Shown here: in pieces, positions 8,772 to 17,902 of the stretch
Layout of the letters: the number at the start of each line of letters is the position of its first letter
Position numbering within the stretch: position 1 is the first letter of the stretch
Assembly (NCBI RefSeq): GCF_020595095.1
Contig: NZ_JAJDOP010000008.1
Location: 1-64,000 of the forward strand
DNA length: 64,000 nt
Source of the DNA: Microvirga rosea
GTDB lineage: Bacteria > Pseudomonadota > Alphaproteobacteria > Rhizobiales > Beijerinckiaceae
Direction: 5' to 3'
The notes under the pieces: generated by a model
Seen by the model: only the letters and a program-made list of their open reading frames with translations
What the model was told of the DNA's origin: nothing
Database searches by the model: none
Position numbers and translations under genes: made by a program

Positions 8772-9713
8772 ATGGAGCTGGCCTGGCTAGAGGATTTTCT
8801 CGAACTGGTCGCGACGCGAAACTTTTCCACCGCTGCGACGGCCCGTAGCATTTCCCAGCCTGCCTTCAGCCGACGCATCAAATCTCTGGAAGCCTGGATT
8901 GGAGCCGACTTGGTCGATCGGAGCACCTATCCGGTCCATTTGACGGAAGCCGGCAACCTGTTCCTGCCGCGATGTCAGGAGCAGGTGCGCGAGATGTACC
9001 GGCTACGCACGGATTGTCGCAACGCTGCGGGGGCCAACTCGCAACTCGTCACATTCGCGGCTCTTCATACCCTTTCGATCTATTTCTTTCCGACATGGAT
9101 CAGGTCGTCACCGATATCGACCCTGGGCATGCGTAGCAGCATGCATGCTACGGATTTCATGGAATGCATCGAGCATCTGTCGTCGAATCGGTGCGATTTT
9201 GCAATTACTTACGATCATCCTGACGGGCCTCCTGTCCTTAAAACCGGCCCCTTTGAATCATTGCAGATCGGAGCCGACAGGCTGATTCTCGTCTCCGGAA
9301 CGGACGATGCCGGCAAGCCGCTTTTCGATATCAACCAGAGTGGCAACAACGAAATTCCGTTTCTCACCTATTCGTGGAACGACGGTTATCTGGGAAAACT
9401 GATCTCGCTCATTCGCTCACGCTGGCGGCGCCCCTTGAATCTCAATACCGTTTATCAGTCCTCGCTCGCCGAGAGTCTGAAGCACATGGTGGTCGCAGGC
9501 CACGGCGTTGCTTGGCTGCCGCAAATCTGCGTCCGTAAGTCTATTGCAGAGGGTGAGCTCGTTCAGATCGGCGGCCAACAGATGTCCCTTGCGATGGAGA
9601 TACGGATTTTCCGTCGTGCTGGCTCGATGGGCCGAACAGGTGAACTCCTTTGGCGGCACTTGGCAGATCGCGCCGAGCGGAGGCCGGGCAGAGATCTTCC
9701 GATCGCGCGCTGA
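8772..9713 (+). CDS. LysR-family transcriptional regulator
   Basis: Regulator of about 313 aa with an N-terminal winged HTH (LEDFLELVATRNFSTAATAR then SISQPAFSRRIKSLE) and a C-terminal substrate-binding domain. I prefer the ATG at 8772, which has GGAG six bases upstream. The ATG at 8760 would overlap the candidate operator. It is divergent from the transport/hydrolase operon and in front of the ATPase operon, so it probably controls both in response to the transported compound or a breakdown product. The effector is unknown. Confidence 0.9.
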   Translation: MELAWLEDFLELVATRNFSTAATARSISQPAFSRRIKSLEAWIGADLVDRSTYPVHLTEAGNLFLPRCQEQVREMYRLRTDCRNAAGANSQLVTFAALHTLSIYFFPTWIRSSPISTLGMRSSMHATDFMECIEHLSSNRCDFAITYDHPDGPPVLKTGPFESLQIGADRLILVSGTDDAGKPLFDINQSGNNEIPFLTYSWNDGYLGKLISLIRSRWRRPLNLNTVYQSSLAESLKHMVVAGHGVAWLPQICVRKSIAEGELVQIGGQQMSLAMEIRIFRRAGSMGRTGELLWRHLADRAERRPGRDLPIAR

Positions 9714-9785
9714 GCAGAGTTTATCGTGTGATGCTGACAGGAGCCCGCACGGTGCGAAACTAGCTATGTGAAAACTTATGATGCA

Positions 9786-9800
9786 ATGCAAAAAATGCAT
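9786..9800. promoter_or_regulatory. Candidate LysR operator, copy 2
   Basis: ATGCAAAAAATGCAT has ATGCA/TGCAT arms around five bases and fits T-N11-A. It matches the site at 8747-8761 in 14 of 15 positions. It is in the 250-bp gap between the LysR gene and the ATPase operon, about 170 bp upstream of the first ATPase start. Confidence 0.5.
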
Positions 9801-9944
9801 AAGGATGCCGCAAAAGGTTTGTTTCTGCTCATTTACAGATCAATTGATCGAGTATTCGCCTATTGAATGATCAATGCTCGACACACCTGGCACGGAATTG
9901 GTGTCTCGTGACTATTGACAGCCTTCAGGAGGAGCGCGTTCGAT

Positions 9945-9962
9945 ATGGGAGAGCACAGCTGA
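9945..9962 (+). other. Five-codon leader ORF (MGEHS) with strong ribosome binding site
   Basis: An AGGAGG lies about 12 bases before ATG 9945, which opens a reading frame of five codons ending in TGA at 9960-9962, one base before the TTG where the ATPase frame begins (different frame). Re-initiation could couple translation of the ATPase to it. Alternatively, it marks a frameshift at the true start of the ATPase gene. Confidence 0.3.
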
Positions 9963-9963
9963 T

Positions 9964-10902
9964 TTGATTTTAGGTACAGTCTTGCCCAAAACCGAAGCCG
10001 ATATCTCTACCCTCCCCAACGACGCAATCCTGGCGGTCGAGGCTCTGGAGGTCAGCTTTGCAAACAACGCGCTGACACCGATCCGTGCCGTTCGTGGCGT
10101 GTCGTTCACCATCGGTCGGGGCGAGACTGTTGCTCTCGTGGGGGAATCCGGCTCGGGGAAGTCGGTTACGGCGATGACCGTGATGCGCCTTACAGAGCAC
10201 GACGGGGCCAAAGTAACCCGCGGACGTATTCTTATGCGTCTCAAGAATGGCCAGGTCATCGACCTGGTGCGCTTGACGGAAAAGCAGATCGAAAAGCTCA
10301 GGGGCTCCGAAATTTCGATCGTATTCCAAGACCCGATGTCGAGCCTGAACCCGGTTTTCACCGTTGGCGACCAGATTGCCGAAGCGGTTATTCGGCATCA
10401 AGGCAAGACCCGAAGCGAAGCTCGCGAGATTGCCCTTAATGTGCTGAAGCTGGTTCGAGTCCCTGATGCGGTCCGCAGATTGGACCAATACCCCCATCAA
10501 CTGTCTGGGGGGATGCGCCAGCGGGTTATGATCGCAATCGCATTGGCGTGCCGGCCCTCATTAATGATCCTCGATGAGCCGACGACAGCGCTGGACGTCA
10601 CGATCCAGGCGCAGATCCTGGACCTTGTGCGCGCGCTGCAGAACGAAATCGGCATGTCGGTTCTGTTCATTACGCATGATATGGGCGTTGTTGCAGAGAT
10701 CGCCGATAGGGTCTGCGTGATGCTGAAGGGTGAGATCGTGGAAGCAGGCAGCGTTCACGAGATTTTCGCGACTCCTAAACATCCTTATACCCGTGCGCTC
10801 ATATCGGCGGTTCCACGGCTCGGAAGCATGGCCGATAAAGACGCACCCGAGAAATTTCCTTTGGTAGTCTATGAATCAGCCAGCGAGCGGGCAGAAGTCT
10901 AG
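9964..10902 (+). CDS. Peptide ABC transporter ATP-binding protein, DppD/OppD type
   Basis: ATPase of up to 312 aa with Walker [10 protein letters not shown]-loop [12 protein letters not shown], signature LSGGMRQRV, Walker [13 protein letters not shown] and switch His in FITHDMG. The PHPYTRAL-like segment ([13 protein letters not shown]) is typical of oligopeptide/dipeptide importers. The frame can start at TTG 9964 or TTG 9982; no ATG precedes the domain. No permease lies nearby on this strand, so it most likely energises the permeases at 4752-6658. The C-terminus lacks the usual oligo_HPY cysteines and is short. Confidence 0.9.
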   Translation: MILGTVLPKTEADISTLPNDAILAVEALEVSFANNALTPIRAVRGVSFTIGRGETVALVGESGSGKSVTAMTVMRLTEHDGAKVTRGRILMRLKNGQVIDLVRLTEKQIEKLRGSEISIVFQDPMSSLNPVFTVGDQIAEAVIRHQGKTRSEAREIALNVLKLVRVPDAVRRLDQYPHQLSGGMRQRVMIAIALACRPSLMILDEPTTALDVTIQAQILDLVRALQNEIGMSVLFITHDMGVVAEIADRVCVMLKGEIVEAGSVHEIFATPKHPYTRALISAVPRLGSMADKDAPEKFPLVVYESASERAEV

Positions 10903-10906
10903 CGTG

Positions 10907-11857
10907 ATGTCAATGTCGAAACGAGAAGCTTCCGCGCCGCTCGTCGAAGTGCGTGATCTGATAACACGGTTTGATCTCAGGTCGGGTGTTCTGGGCCGTC
11001 CGTCAGGTCGTGTCCATGCTGTAGAAAAGGTGTCTTTCGACCTCTTTCCAGGTGAAACCCTCGCTCTCGTTGGTGAGTCCGGGTGCGGAAAGTCGACTGT
11101 TGCACGCACCATTATGCAATTGGATCGGCCGCTGGCCGGATCGATACGCTACGATGGCGTGGAACTGATAGGAGCATCACGCAAGGCGATAACGCGCTTC
11201 CGCCGCGAAGTGCAGATGATTTTTCAGGATCCGTTCTCCTCGCTGAATCCTCGAATGACCATTGCCCAAGCCTTGATGGATCCTATGCGCGTCCACCGCC
11301 TTGGATCGATGGCGGCCATGCGATCCCGGGCGGGGGAACTGCTGGCCAAAGTGGAACTGTCCGCAGAGCATCTGGAGCGCTACCCTCACGCGTTCTCTGG
11401 TGGCCAACGCCAACGGATCTGCATCGCACGCGCTTTGGCTCTCGACCCTCGCCTCATCATTGCAGACGAGGCGGTTGCCTCCCTTGATGTGACGATCCAG
11501 GCGCAGGTCATCAATCTCCTGATGGATCTGCAACGGGAAATGGGCATTGCGATCCTGTTCATCAGCCATGACATGGCTGTGGTTGAGAGGATCGCGCACC
11601 GGGTCGCGGTGATGTACCTTGGTGAAATCGTAGAGATCGGAGATCGCCGCTCGGTTTTCGGAAACCCTCAGCACCCTTACACGCGCAAGCTCCTGTCAAC
11701 CGTGCCAGTTGCGGATCCCACGCGCCGGCCGACCGGGCGAAAGCCCATATTCGACGAGATCCCGAGTGCCGTCCGCGCGTTGGACTTCGTCCCTCACTAC
11801 CTCCCGATGAGAGAAGTGTCTCCCACGCATTTTGTGCGCGAAACCGGCTCCGCCTGA
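10907..11857 (+). CDS. Peptide ABC transporter ATP-binding protein, DppF/OppF type
   Basis: The second ATPase, 316 aa from ATG 10907 (four bases after the previous stop), has Walker A GESGCGKST, Q-loop FQDPFSSLNPRM, signature FSGGQRQRI, Walker B LIIADEAVASLD and switch HDMAVVERI. The ASLD segment in place of the usual SALD is a small deviation. The frame is open back to ATG 10871 inside the upstream gene. It forms the ATPase pair with 9964-10902. Confidence 0.92.
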   Translation: MSMSKREASAPLVEVRDLITRFDLRSGVLGRPSGRVHAVEKVSFDLFPGETLALVGESGCGKSTVARTIMQLDRPLAGSIRYDGVELIGASRKAITRFRREVQMIFQDPFSSLNPRMTIAQALMDPMRVHRLGSMAAMRSRAGELLAKVELSAEHLERYPHAFSGGQRQRICIARALALDPRLIIADEAVASLDVTIQAQVINLLMDLQREMGIAILFISHDMAVVERIAHRVAVMYLGEIVEIGDRRSVFGNPQHPYTRKLLSTVPVADPTRRPTGRKPIFDEIPSAVRALDFVPHYLPMREVSPTHFVRETGSA

Positions 11858-12225
11858 TACCAGATGCTCAAGGGCGGTTCGATTGCGACATGAGCGAAAA
11901 GGTCAAAACGCAAGTCTTCTTCTGTCGCGCTCGCGCTCCCTGACGGGCGGTTTAGCACGCCCTTGACATCCATAGCTGGAGAAGTCGGGATCTGCCCCGA
12001 AATCGGGCAGCTTCGAGAGCGTGGACCGGGGCTGTTCGATGCCGGGTGGGTCCAGAATGCCTCACATACTTACACCGCGGACAAGTGCTGCTGATCGGCA
12101 ATTTCGGCGGAGCGTTTGGCTCCCACGTTATGCCAAAGCATGGAATGAGCTCCAACGAACCATGTAAAGGATAGGTGGCGTGACGTCGGAGCGTCTTGGC
12201 TGCGAGGCTTCGGGACTGTGCGGCG
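11858..12225. other. Intergenic stretch without recognised gene
   Basis: This is the gap between the ATPase operon and the convergent LysR gene. I see no coding frame with protein-like composition and only a weak hairpin near 11943-11960 (GGGCG...CGCCC). Confidence 0.5.
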
Positions 12226-13107
12226 TCACTGTGCGGTGATCTGCCGGCAGGTTGCCTTCACAATGTCGAGGAAGGCGCGGCAATAATCCCTATGGGCTCC
12301 GGCGTGGTGGGTAAGAACGGCGACCTCGAAATTCACCCGCTGCTTGATGCGTCGCACGCTGAGGTTCCCACGGGACATGGCGCGAGCCGTGAACTCGTCA
12401 ACAAAGGCCGAACCGCATCCCGCCTCCGCAAGTGCACACGCGACGTAGTAGGTCTGTACGGTGATTCGCGGGGAAATCTGGCGCCCGACCGCCTGCAGAG
12501 CCTCTTTCAGGAGGCGCCCGAGTGCATCATCGTCGACTATTCCGATGTAGGAGCTCTGCTGGACATCGCACAGGTCGAGTTCCTCGGTTCCGGCTGCGGG
12601 CCCCACATGAACGAGTTCTGCGGTACAGATGATCTGTCTCACGATACCTGGTGTACTGATCGGCCCGAAGGTGATTCCGAGGTCGAGTTCGCGCGCGAGG
12701 ATCGCATCGACCAGCCCTTCCTCATGGTCGGTCTTGACGTGACATGTCACGCCCGGATGCATTTGCCGGAAGGTCTGGACGGCCTGCGGCATCATCGACA
12801 GTCCGAGGCTTGGAAGGCACCCGACGCGCAGATGCCCTTCGGGCTGCTTTCGCAGATTCTCCGCAAGATGCCGAAGATTTTCGATGCCCCGATAGATCTT
12901 GTCCGTCTCGAAGAACAGGATCTGAGCTTCCACCGTCGGCTGGAGCCGGCCCTTGATGCGATCGAAAAGCTTAAAGCCCAAGGCCGCTTCGGCATGGCTC
13001 AACACTTTACTGGCTGCCGGCTGGGTAATGCCGAGGAACTCGGCAGCGCGACTAATCGAGCCAGTTTGCTGAATGGCATGAAAGACTTCGATGTGACGCA
13101 ATCGCAT
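12226..13107 (-). CDS. LysR-family transcriptional regulator
   Basis: Regulator of about 293 aa starting MRLRHIEVFHAIQQTGSISR, with the HTH continuing EFLGITQPAASKVLSHAE and a periplasmic-binding-fold effector domain. The frame extends to 13137, but that start would sit inside a perfect LysR-type palindrome (13136-13150), so the ATG at 13107 is preferred. It is divergent from the DadA-like gene at 13245 and most likely controls that operon and itself. It belongs to the group that controls amino-acid and opine catabolism, by general resemblance only. Confidence 0.88.
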   Translation of the reverse strand: MRLRHIEVFHAIQQTGSISRAAEFLGITQPAASKVLSHAEAALGFKLFDRIKGRLQPTVEAQILFFETDKIYRGIENLRHLAENLRKQPEGHLRVGCLPSLGLSMMPQAVQTFRQMHPGVTCHVKTDHEEGLVDAILARELDLGITFGPISTPGIVRQIICTAELVHVGPAAGTEELDLCDVQQSSYIGIVDDDALGRLLKEALQAVGRQISPRITVQTYYVACALAEAGCGSAFVDEFTARAMSRGNLSVRRIKQRVNFEVAVLTHHAGAHRDYCRAFLDIVKATCRQITAQ

Positions 13108-13135
13108 TGGCCTGGCTCCAAGAGACCTGAGAAGC

Positions 13136-13150
13136 ATAACCTTTGGTTAT
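13136..13150. promoter_or_regulatory. Perfect LysR-type operator palindrome
   Basis: ATAACC-TTT-GGTTAT is a perfect 6-bp inverted repeat and fits T-N11-A. It lies 28 bp upstream of the LysR start and about 95 bp upstream of the divergent oxidoreductase gene, the standard place for a LysR recognition site. Confidence 0.6.
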
Positions 13151-13244
13151 ACTAAATGTCGATAATGTCCTTTGACATATGAAGGCCAGAGTTGAACGTT
13201 GACTCCATAACAACCGAACAAATCTGTCTATCAGGAGGGCTCCC

Positions 13245-14501
13245 TTGCGCAGGATATGCGTCATCGGAGGTGGGGTCATTGGAGCAGCGACAGCGTACTA
13301 CCTCTCGGGCGAGGGTCATCATGTGACCCTCGTCGAGCGGGAGGCCGGTCCTGGACTGGGAGCGAGCTACGGTAATGGCGGCCAGTTGAGTTACAGCTAC
13401 GTCGCACCTCTTGCGGCGCCGGGTCTTCTGTTGAAGCTGCCTGCACTCCTGCTGCAGCATCATTCCGCATTGCGATTTCGGCCCGAATTCGACAAACACC
13501 AGTGGCGCTGGTGTCTGGATTTCCTGCGCGCTTGCAATACCGCAGTCAGCGACCGGACGACATGCGAGCTCCTGTCGCTATCGGCTTTGAGCCGAGACGA
13601 GACACATCGCACAGCCAGACAAGAAGCCTTGGACTTCGATTTCCGGAACTCGGGCAAGCTGGTTTTCTTCCGTGACGAATCGTCGTTCGCCGCTGCCCGC
13701 CGGCAGGTCTCCATGCAGGCGAAGTTCGGCCAGGAACAGATCATCCTATCGGAGCGTGAATGTGTGGAGCGTGAACCTGCTCTGGCGGATGTTGAACGCG
13801 AGCTACGGGGAGGCGTCCTGACACCGAGCGAAGATGCTGGTGATTGCTATAAGTTTACGCATGGTCTCATCGCAAGCCTGAAGACGCGCCCCAATGTGAA
13901 TCTCCGCTTCGGCTTCGATGTCCAGCGCCTTCGTCGGGACGGCCCGACGATAAGGGCAGCCTCTGGGCCTCAAGGCGAGATCGACGCGGATGTCTTTGTC
14001 GTAGCGGGCGGCTTTCAGAGCCGGTCTCTGCTGCAGCCTTGCGGTGTTGATTTGCCACTCTATCCGCTGAAGGGATATAGTCTCACGGTCCCAACGGAAC
14101 CCTCGTCGCCTGGCCCGAATCTCAGCGTGACCGACAGCGACAATAAGATTGTCTACGCGCGGCTTGGCGACAAATTGCGCATCGCCGCGATGGTCGATAT
14201 CGGCGCCACGTCAGGAGATGTAGAGGCTGCTCGGCTGGAGCAACTCCGACGCCAAGTCAGATCCAGCTTTCCAAAACTTTCCCTAAAGCATTCTGTGACC
14301 TGGTCAGGTTCGCGTCCTGCAACACCGCGCGGAAAGCCAATCATAACACAAGTCGCGGACAGCAATCTTTGGCTGAATGTCGGGCATGGGGCACTCGGCT
14401 TCACATTGGCCTGTGGAAGCGCAAGGCTTCTGTCGGATCTTATTTTCAAGCGACCGCCAGTTCTAGACCCGCAGCCTTTTGCATTTGCAGGCCATGCATG
14501 A
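13245..14501 (+). CDS. DadA-like FAD-dependent D-amino acid dehydrogenase/oxidase
   Basis: The 418-aa protein begins with the FAD-binding ICVIGGGVIGAATAYYLS and the DadA-type SYGNGGQLSYSY loop, with a DAO fold throughout and the C-terminal GHGALGFTLACGSARLL motif. It would deaminate D-amino acids (or glycine/sarcosine-type amines) to 2-oxo acids, passing electrons to the chain at the inner membrane. The TTG start at 13245 is set by an AGGAGGG five bases upstream. It opens an operon with the second peptide transporter, so it probably handles a product released from the imported peptide. Confidence 0.88.
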   Translation: MRRICVIGGGVIGAATAYYLSGEGHHVTLVEREAGPGLGASYGNGGQLSYSYVAPLAAPGLLLKLPALLLQHHSALRFRPEFDKHQWRWCLDFLRACNTAVSDRTTCELLSLSALSRDETHRTARQEALDFDFRNSGKLVFFRDESSFAAARRQVSMQAKFGQEQIILSERECVEREPALADVERELRGGVLTPSEDAGDCYKFTHGLIASLKTRPNVNLRFGFDVQRLRRDGPTIRAASGPQGEIDADVFVVAGGFQSRSLLQPCGVDLPLYPLKGYSLTVPTEPSSPGPNLSVTDSDNKIVYARLGDKLRIAAMVDIGATSGDVEAARLEQLRRQVRSSFPKLSLKHSVTWSGSRPATPRGKPIITQVADSNLWLNVGHGALGFTLACGSARLLSDLIFKRPPVLDPQPFAFAGHA

Positions 14502-14543
14502 GCAAACTCCATGCATAATGAATAAAACAGAGGAGAACCGGAA

Positions 14544-16055
14544 ATGACCTTCTTTAAGAAATCAACCGTACTCGCGACGGTTGCTATGAGCTTAAGCTTG
14601 GCCGCACTGGGGGTGGAGGCCAAGACTCTCCGCGTCGGGGTTTCGAATGACGCCCTGTCGATGGACCCTATTGCGTCAAGCGACAATCCTTCCATTATGA
14701 CCCAGCTCTTGATCTACGATCAGCTGGTTCATCCAAGCAAGGACGGCACGAAGTTGGAACCCGGCCTAGCAGAGAGCTGGAAGGTTTCGGCAGACGGTAA
14801 GGAATATCGATTCACGTTGCGGTCTAACGCGAAATTCTCCAACGGGCGCACTGTCACGGCGGCCGATGTGGTCTACTCGTTGAAACGAGCCGCCGGCGAG
14901 AAATCGCAGTGGGGAAGATTTTTTCGGCCTATCACGAGCTACGAGATCGTCGACGACCGAACAGTCGTCATGAAACTCGACCAGCCCTTCACGCCGATGT
15001 TGAATAATCTCGCCTTGTTCAGCGCTTCGATTCTGCCTGCTGCGCTCATGGAAGAGCAGGGTGAAAAGTTTTTCGATAAGCCGGTCGGCGCGGGACCTTT
15101 CGTGCTTGAGCAATGGAATCGCGGCGCGAAGCAGGTTTTCACACGGAACTCCAACTATTGGAAGGAGGGCAAGCCGGCAATCGATGGTGCTGAGCTTCAG
15201 ATCATTGGCGAGGACAATTCCCGCGTTCTCAAGTTAAAGGCGGGAGAGCTCGACGCCATTGTGGGGGTACCCTTTAATCAGGTCGCGAGTTTGAAGTCCG
15301 ACAACAGCCTGAATGTCGGTATCGCGCCCGTTTTCCGAGCGGAGCTGGTTCAGCTTAACACGTCGAAGAAGCCTTTCGACGATGAACGTATTCGTCGCGC
15401 ATTGAACTACGCGGTGGATAAGGATGCGCTTGTAAAGGGTATTCTTCGTGGCAATGGACGAGTCGCTACGTCCTCGCTCCCGGTAATGGCTTATCACAAT
15501 GACGACCTGAAGCCTTATCCATACGATGTCGCAAAGGCAAAATCCCTCCTGCAAGAGGCTGGCTATAGTGGCGGCCTCAAGCTGACATTGCTTGTTCCGT
15601 CCGGATCAGTGACGCACCGCCAGGTGGCAAGCGCTATCCAGGCGAATCTGCGCGAGGCTGGAGTCGCCGTCGAACTGCAGACCATCGAGGCGAGCTCGAT
15701 GTTCAGTACGACAAAGGCAGGCAACTACGAGATGGCCCTTTCGTATACGACAAGTGATACGATCGATCCGGATCAGCTGGTGGGATTCACAGCTGTCAAC
15801 CCGGAGCGGGCGAACGCCTTTCATACGCAATGGAAGGATGCACGCGTGAACGAACTCTATGAGCTGGAGCGTCGCACCCTTGATGGTCCTGATCGCGGCA
15901 AGATGTTCCAAGAGATCGAATCGCGCGTTCACGACGGCGCACCGTTCATCTTCCTGTATAACCAGGCTGAGACGTTTGCCAGCCGCAAGAATGTCGAGGG
16001 TTTCCAGGTTCTTCCAACTTCGAACTATTCCCTCGAAGACGTCACAGTGAAGTGA
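14544..16055 (+). CDS. Family 5 peptide-binding protein of the second ABC importer
   Basis: The 503-aa protein has a Sec signal (FFKKSTVLATVAMSLSLAALGVEA, mature KTLRVG). SBP_bac_5 segments include ESWKVSADGKEYRFTLR, GRTVTAADVVYSLKR and DDERIRRALNYAVDKDAL. The length is typical of the family. AGGAG lies upstream of the ATG, 42 bp after the DadA-like gene. It captures the peptide or amide ligand in the periplasm for the permeases that follow. Confidence 0.94.
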   Translation: MTFFKKSTVLATVAMSLSLAALGVEAKTLRVGVSNDALSMDPIASSDNPSIMTQLLIYDQLVHPSKDGTKLEPGLAESWKVSADGKEYRFTLRSNAKFSNGRTVTAADVVYSLKRAAGEKSQWGRFFRPITSYEIVDDRTVVMKLDQPFTPMLNNLALFSASILPAALMEEQGEKFFDKPVGAGPFVLEQWNRGAKQVFTRNSNYWKEGKPAIDGAELQIIGEDNSRVLKLKAGELDAIVGVPFNQVASLKSDNSLNVGIAPVFRAELVQLNTSKKPFDDERIRRALNYAVDKDALVKGILRGNGRVATSSLPVMAYHNDDLKPYPYDVAKAKSLLQEAGYSGGLKLTLLVPSGSVTHRQVASAIQANLREAGVAVELQTIEASSMFSTTKAGNYEMALSYTTSDTIDPDQLVGFTAVNPERANAFHTQWKDARVNELYELERRTLDGPDRGKMFQEIESRVHDGAPFIFLYNQAETFASRKNVEGFQVLPTSNYSLEDVTVK

Positions 16056-16070
16056 TCCATAGCGTGGCTT

Positions 16071-16105
16071 CGCTCTTCAGAGGCCATCATGGTCTCTGAA
16101 GAGCG
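16071..16105 (+). terminator. Intercistronic 16-bp hairpin after the binding-protein gene
   Basis: CGCTCTTCAGAGGCCA (16071-16086), 3-base loop TCA, and the complement at 16090-16105 with a single G-U pair. It is followed by AAATTTTTG. It sits between binding protein and permease, as in the first transporter, and probably raises the binding-protein level relative to the rest of the operon. Confidence 0.65.
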
Positions 16106-16124
16106 TCAAAGAAATTTTTGACTC

Positions 16125-17066
16125 ATGCCTATCGCCATATACTGTCTCAACCGGCTCGTGCAGCTGATCCCGGTATTGATCGGCATCACGCTGATCGCGT
16201 TCCTTTTGCTGCGCGTCATGCCGGGCGATCCAGCGACCCTCATTCTCGGGAGCCGTGGAACGGCGGCCGATATCGCAAAACTGAACGCGCAACTTGGGCT
16301 CGACCAGCCCCTTTGGCGCCAATACCTCCTTTTCCTCAAGGACATCGCCACGGGAAGCTTTGGTGAATCCATCGCCTACAAAGCCTCAGTGGGACCATTG
16401 ATCTGGGAACGCTTGTGGCCCACAATCTGGCTCGTTCTCTTCTCGACTGTCATGGCCGTTGTCCTGACTGTGCCGCTGGCCCTCCTCGCGGCGGTCCGGA
16501 GAGGCAGCGTCGCTGATGCTGGAATTAAACTCTTCTTCATCGTCGCGATGTCCATGCCGTCGTTCTGGCTTGGAATACTGCTCGTTCTTCTCCTCAGCAT
16601 CGTAGTCCCGGTGTTTCCCGTCTCTGGCTACGGTGACACGATCCTCGAGCGCCTCCACCATCTTGTGCTGCCCTCGCTTGTGATTGCGCTCGCAACAGCG
16701 GCGTTGACGGTCAGGTCCCTCCGAAGCTCTGTGATCGCTGTGCTAAGTGCCGATTACGTTGATACCGCGCGCTCGAAAGGACTACGATCAAGACAGGTGC
16801 TTTGGCGGCACGTTCTACGCAACTCATTGATGTCCACAATTTCCGTTTTGGGAGTTCACACCAGCTGGGTAATTGGCGGGACAGTCGTGATTGAAACGCT
16901 TTTCGGCATTCCCGGACTCGGCAGTCTTCTGGTCTCGTCGATCTCGGCTCGAGATTATCCGATGGTGCAGGGACTCACCGTCACATTTGCTGTCCTCGTC
17001 GTACTCATCAATCTCCTGACTGACTTGGCCTATGTGGCCGTCGACCCGAGGGTAAAACTATCATGA
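16125..17066 (+). CDS. Peptide ABC transporter permease, DppB/OppB type (second system)
   Basis: The 313-aa permease has N-terminal helix YCLNRLVQLIPVLIGITLIA, the DppB hallmark MPGDPA, the EAA loop YVDTARSKGLRSRQVLWRHV and C-terminus DPRVKLS. The gene overlaps the next permease by four bases (ATGA at 17063). Confidence 0.94.
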   Translation: MPIAIYCLNRLVQLIPVLIGITLIAFLLLRVMPGDPATLILGSRGTAADIAKLNAQLGLDQPLWRQYLLFLKDIATGSFGESIAYKASVGPLIWERLWPTIWLVLFSTVMAVVLTVPLALLAAVRRGSVADAGIKLFFIVAMSMPSFWLGILLVLLLSIVVPVFPVSGYGDTILERLHHLVLPSLVIALATAALTVRSLRSSVIAVLSADYVDTARSKGLRSRQVLWRHVLRNSLMSTISVLGVHTSWVIGGTVVIETLFGIPGLGSLLVSSISARDYPMVQGLTVTFAVLVVLINLLTDLAYVAVDPRVKLS

Positions 17067-17902
17067 TATCCCCTGTCGCTCGGGAAAGATGGATAAAGTT
17101 CTCGCGCAACCTGAATCTACAGCTCGGCCTCTTCATGTTGGGTCTGCTGGTTTTCGCAATCTTCGTTTTCCCGGTCCTTATCGCACATGATCCTCTTGCG
17201 GTGGATTTCGACAGTGCCTTGATTCCTCCAGGAGCTGACCACTGGTTCGGTACAGACGATCTTGGCCGTGACGTGCTAGCGCGAGTTGCTGCTGCAGGAC
17301 TGGTGGACCTTCAGGTCGTGACGGTCTGCGTATTTGTGCCATTCGTCATCGGTTCCACGATTGGTCTTGTGTCAGGGTACATTGGGGGTGTCGTCGACAC
17401 GCTTCTGATGAGGCTCGTCGATATCCTATGGGCTTTCCCATTCTATGTTCTCGTGATCAGCATTGTCGGCGCGCTTGGCCCTAGTGTCGGCAATATGTAC
17501 CTTGCGTTCTCAATGGTTGTTTGGATCTCTTTCGCTCGCATCGTGCGGGGCGAGGTGCTCCTTGCGAAGCGTCAAGAGTATGTGCAGGCCGCTCAGGTTC
17601 TCGGCTTCAGTCACATCCGGATCATGGCTCGGCACGTGCTGCCGAACGTGATCACGCCTGCAATCGTATTCATGATGGCAGACGTGGTTTTGACCATTCT
17701 CGGTGTCACCTCTCTTGGTTTCCTCGGGCTCGGCATCCAGCCACCGACACCGGAATGGGGCGTGATGATAGCGGAGGGGCGAAATTTCATACTCGACGGA
17801 TGGTGGGTCTCGCTCTTTCCAGGCTTGGCGATCGTTTATGTCGGAATCACCTTCACATTGCTCGGGGATGGCCTCGACGACTTCTTGAGGCCCAAAGGAT
17901 GA
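17063..17902 (+). CDS. Peptide ABC transporter permease, DppC/OppC type (second system)
   Basis: The 279-aa permease has an N-terminal helix, the motif HWFGTDDLGRDVLARV, EAA loop EYVQAAQVLGFSHIRIMARH and the C-terminal [12 protein letters not shown] typical of DppC. It overlaps the genes on both sides by ATGA junctions, so the operon is translationally coupled. Confidence 0.94.
   Translation: MISPVARERWIKFSRNLNLQLGLFMLGLLVFAIFVFPVLIAHDPLAVDFDSALIPPGADHWFGTDDLGRDVLARVAAAGLVDLQVVTVCVFVPFVIGSTIGLVSGYIGGVVDTLLMRLVDILWAFPFYVLVISIVGALGPSVGNMYLAFSMVVWISFARIVRGEVLLAKRQEYVQAAQVLGFSHIRIMARHVLPNVITPAIVFMMADVVLTILGVTSLGFLGLGIQPPTPEWGVMIAEGRNFILDGWWVSLFPGLAIVYVGITFTLLGDGLDDFLRPKG

Noticed and set aside
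12226-13155. 319-codon plus-strand frame at 12196-13155
   Set aside because: It is antisense to the LysR gene, which has clear HTH and effector domains.
14492-14518. ATGCAT...ATGCAT near the second binding-protein gene as a third LysR site
   Set aside because: It overlaps the end of the DadA-like gene and matches the other two sites only loosely, so I do not count it.
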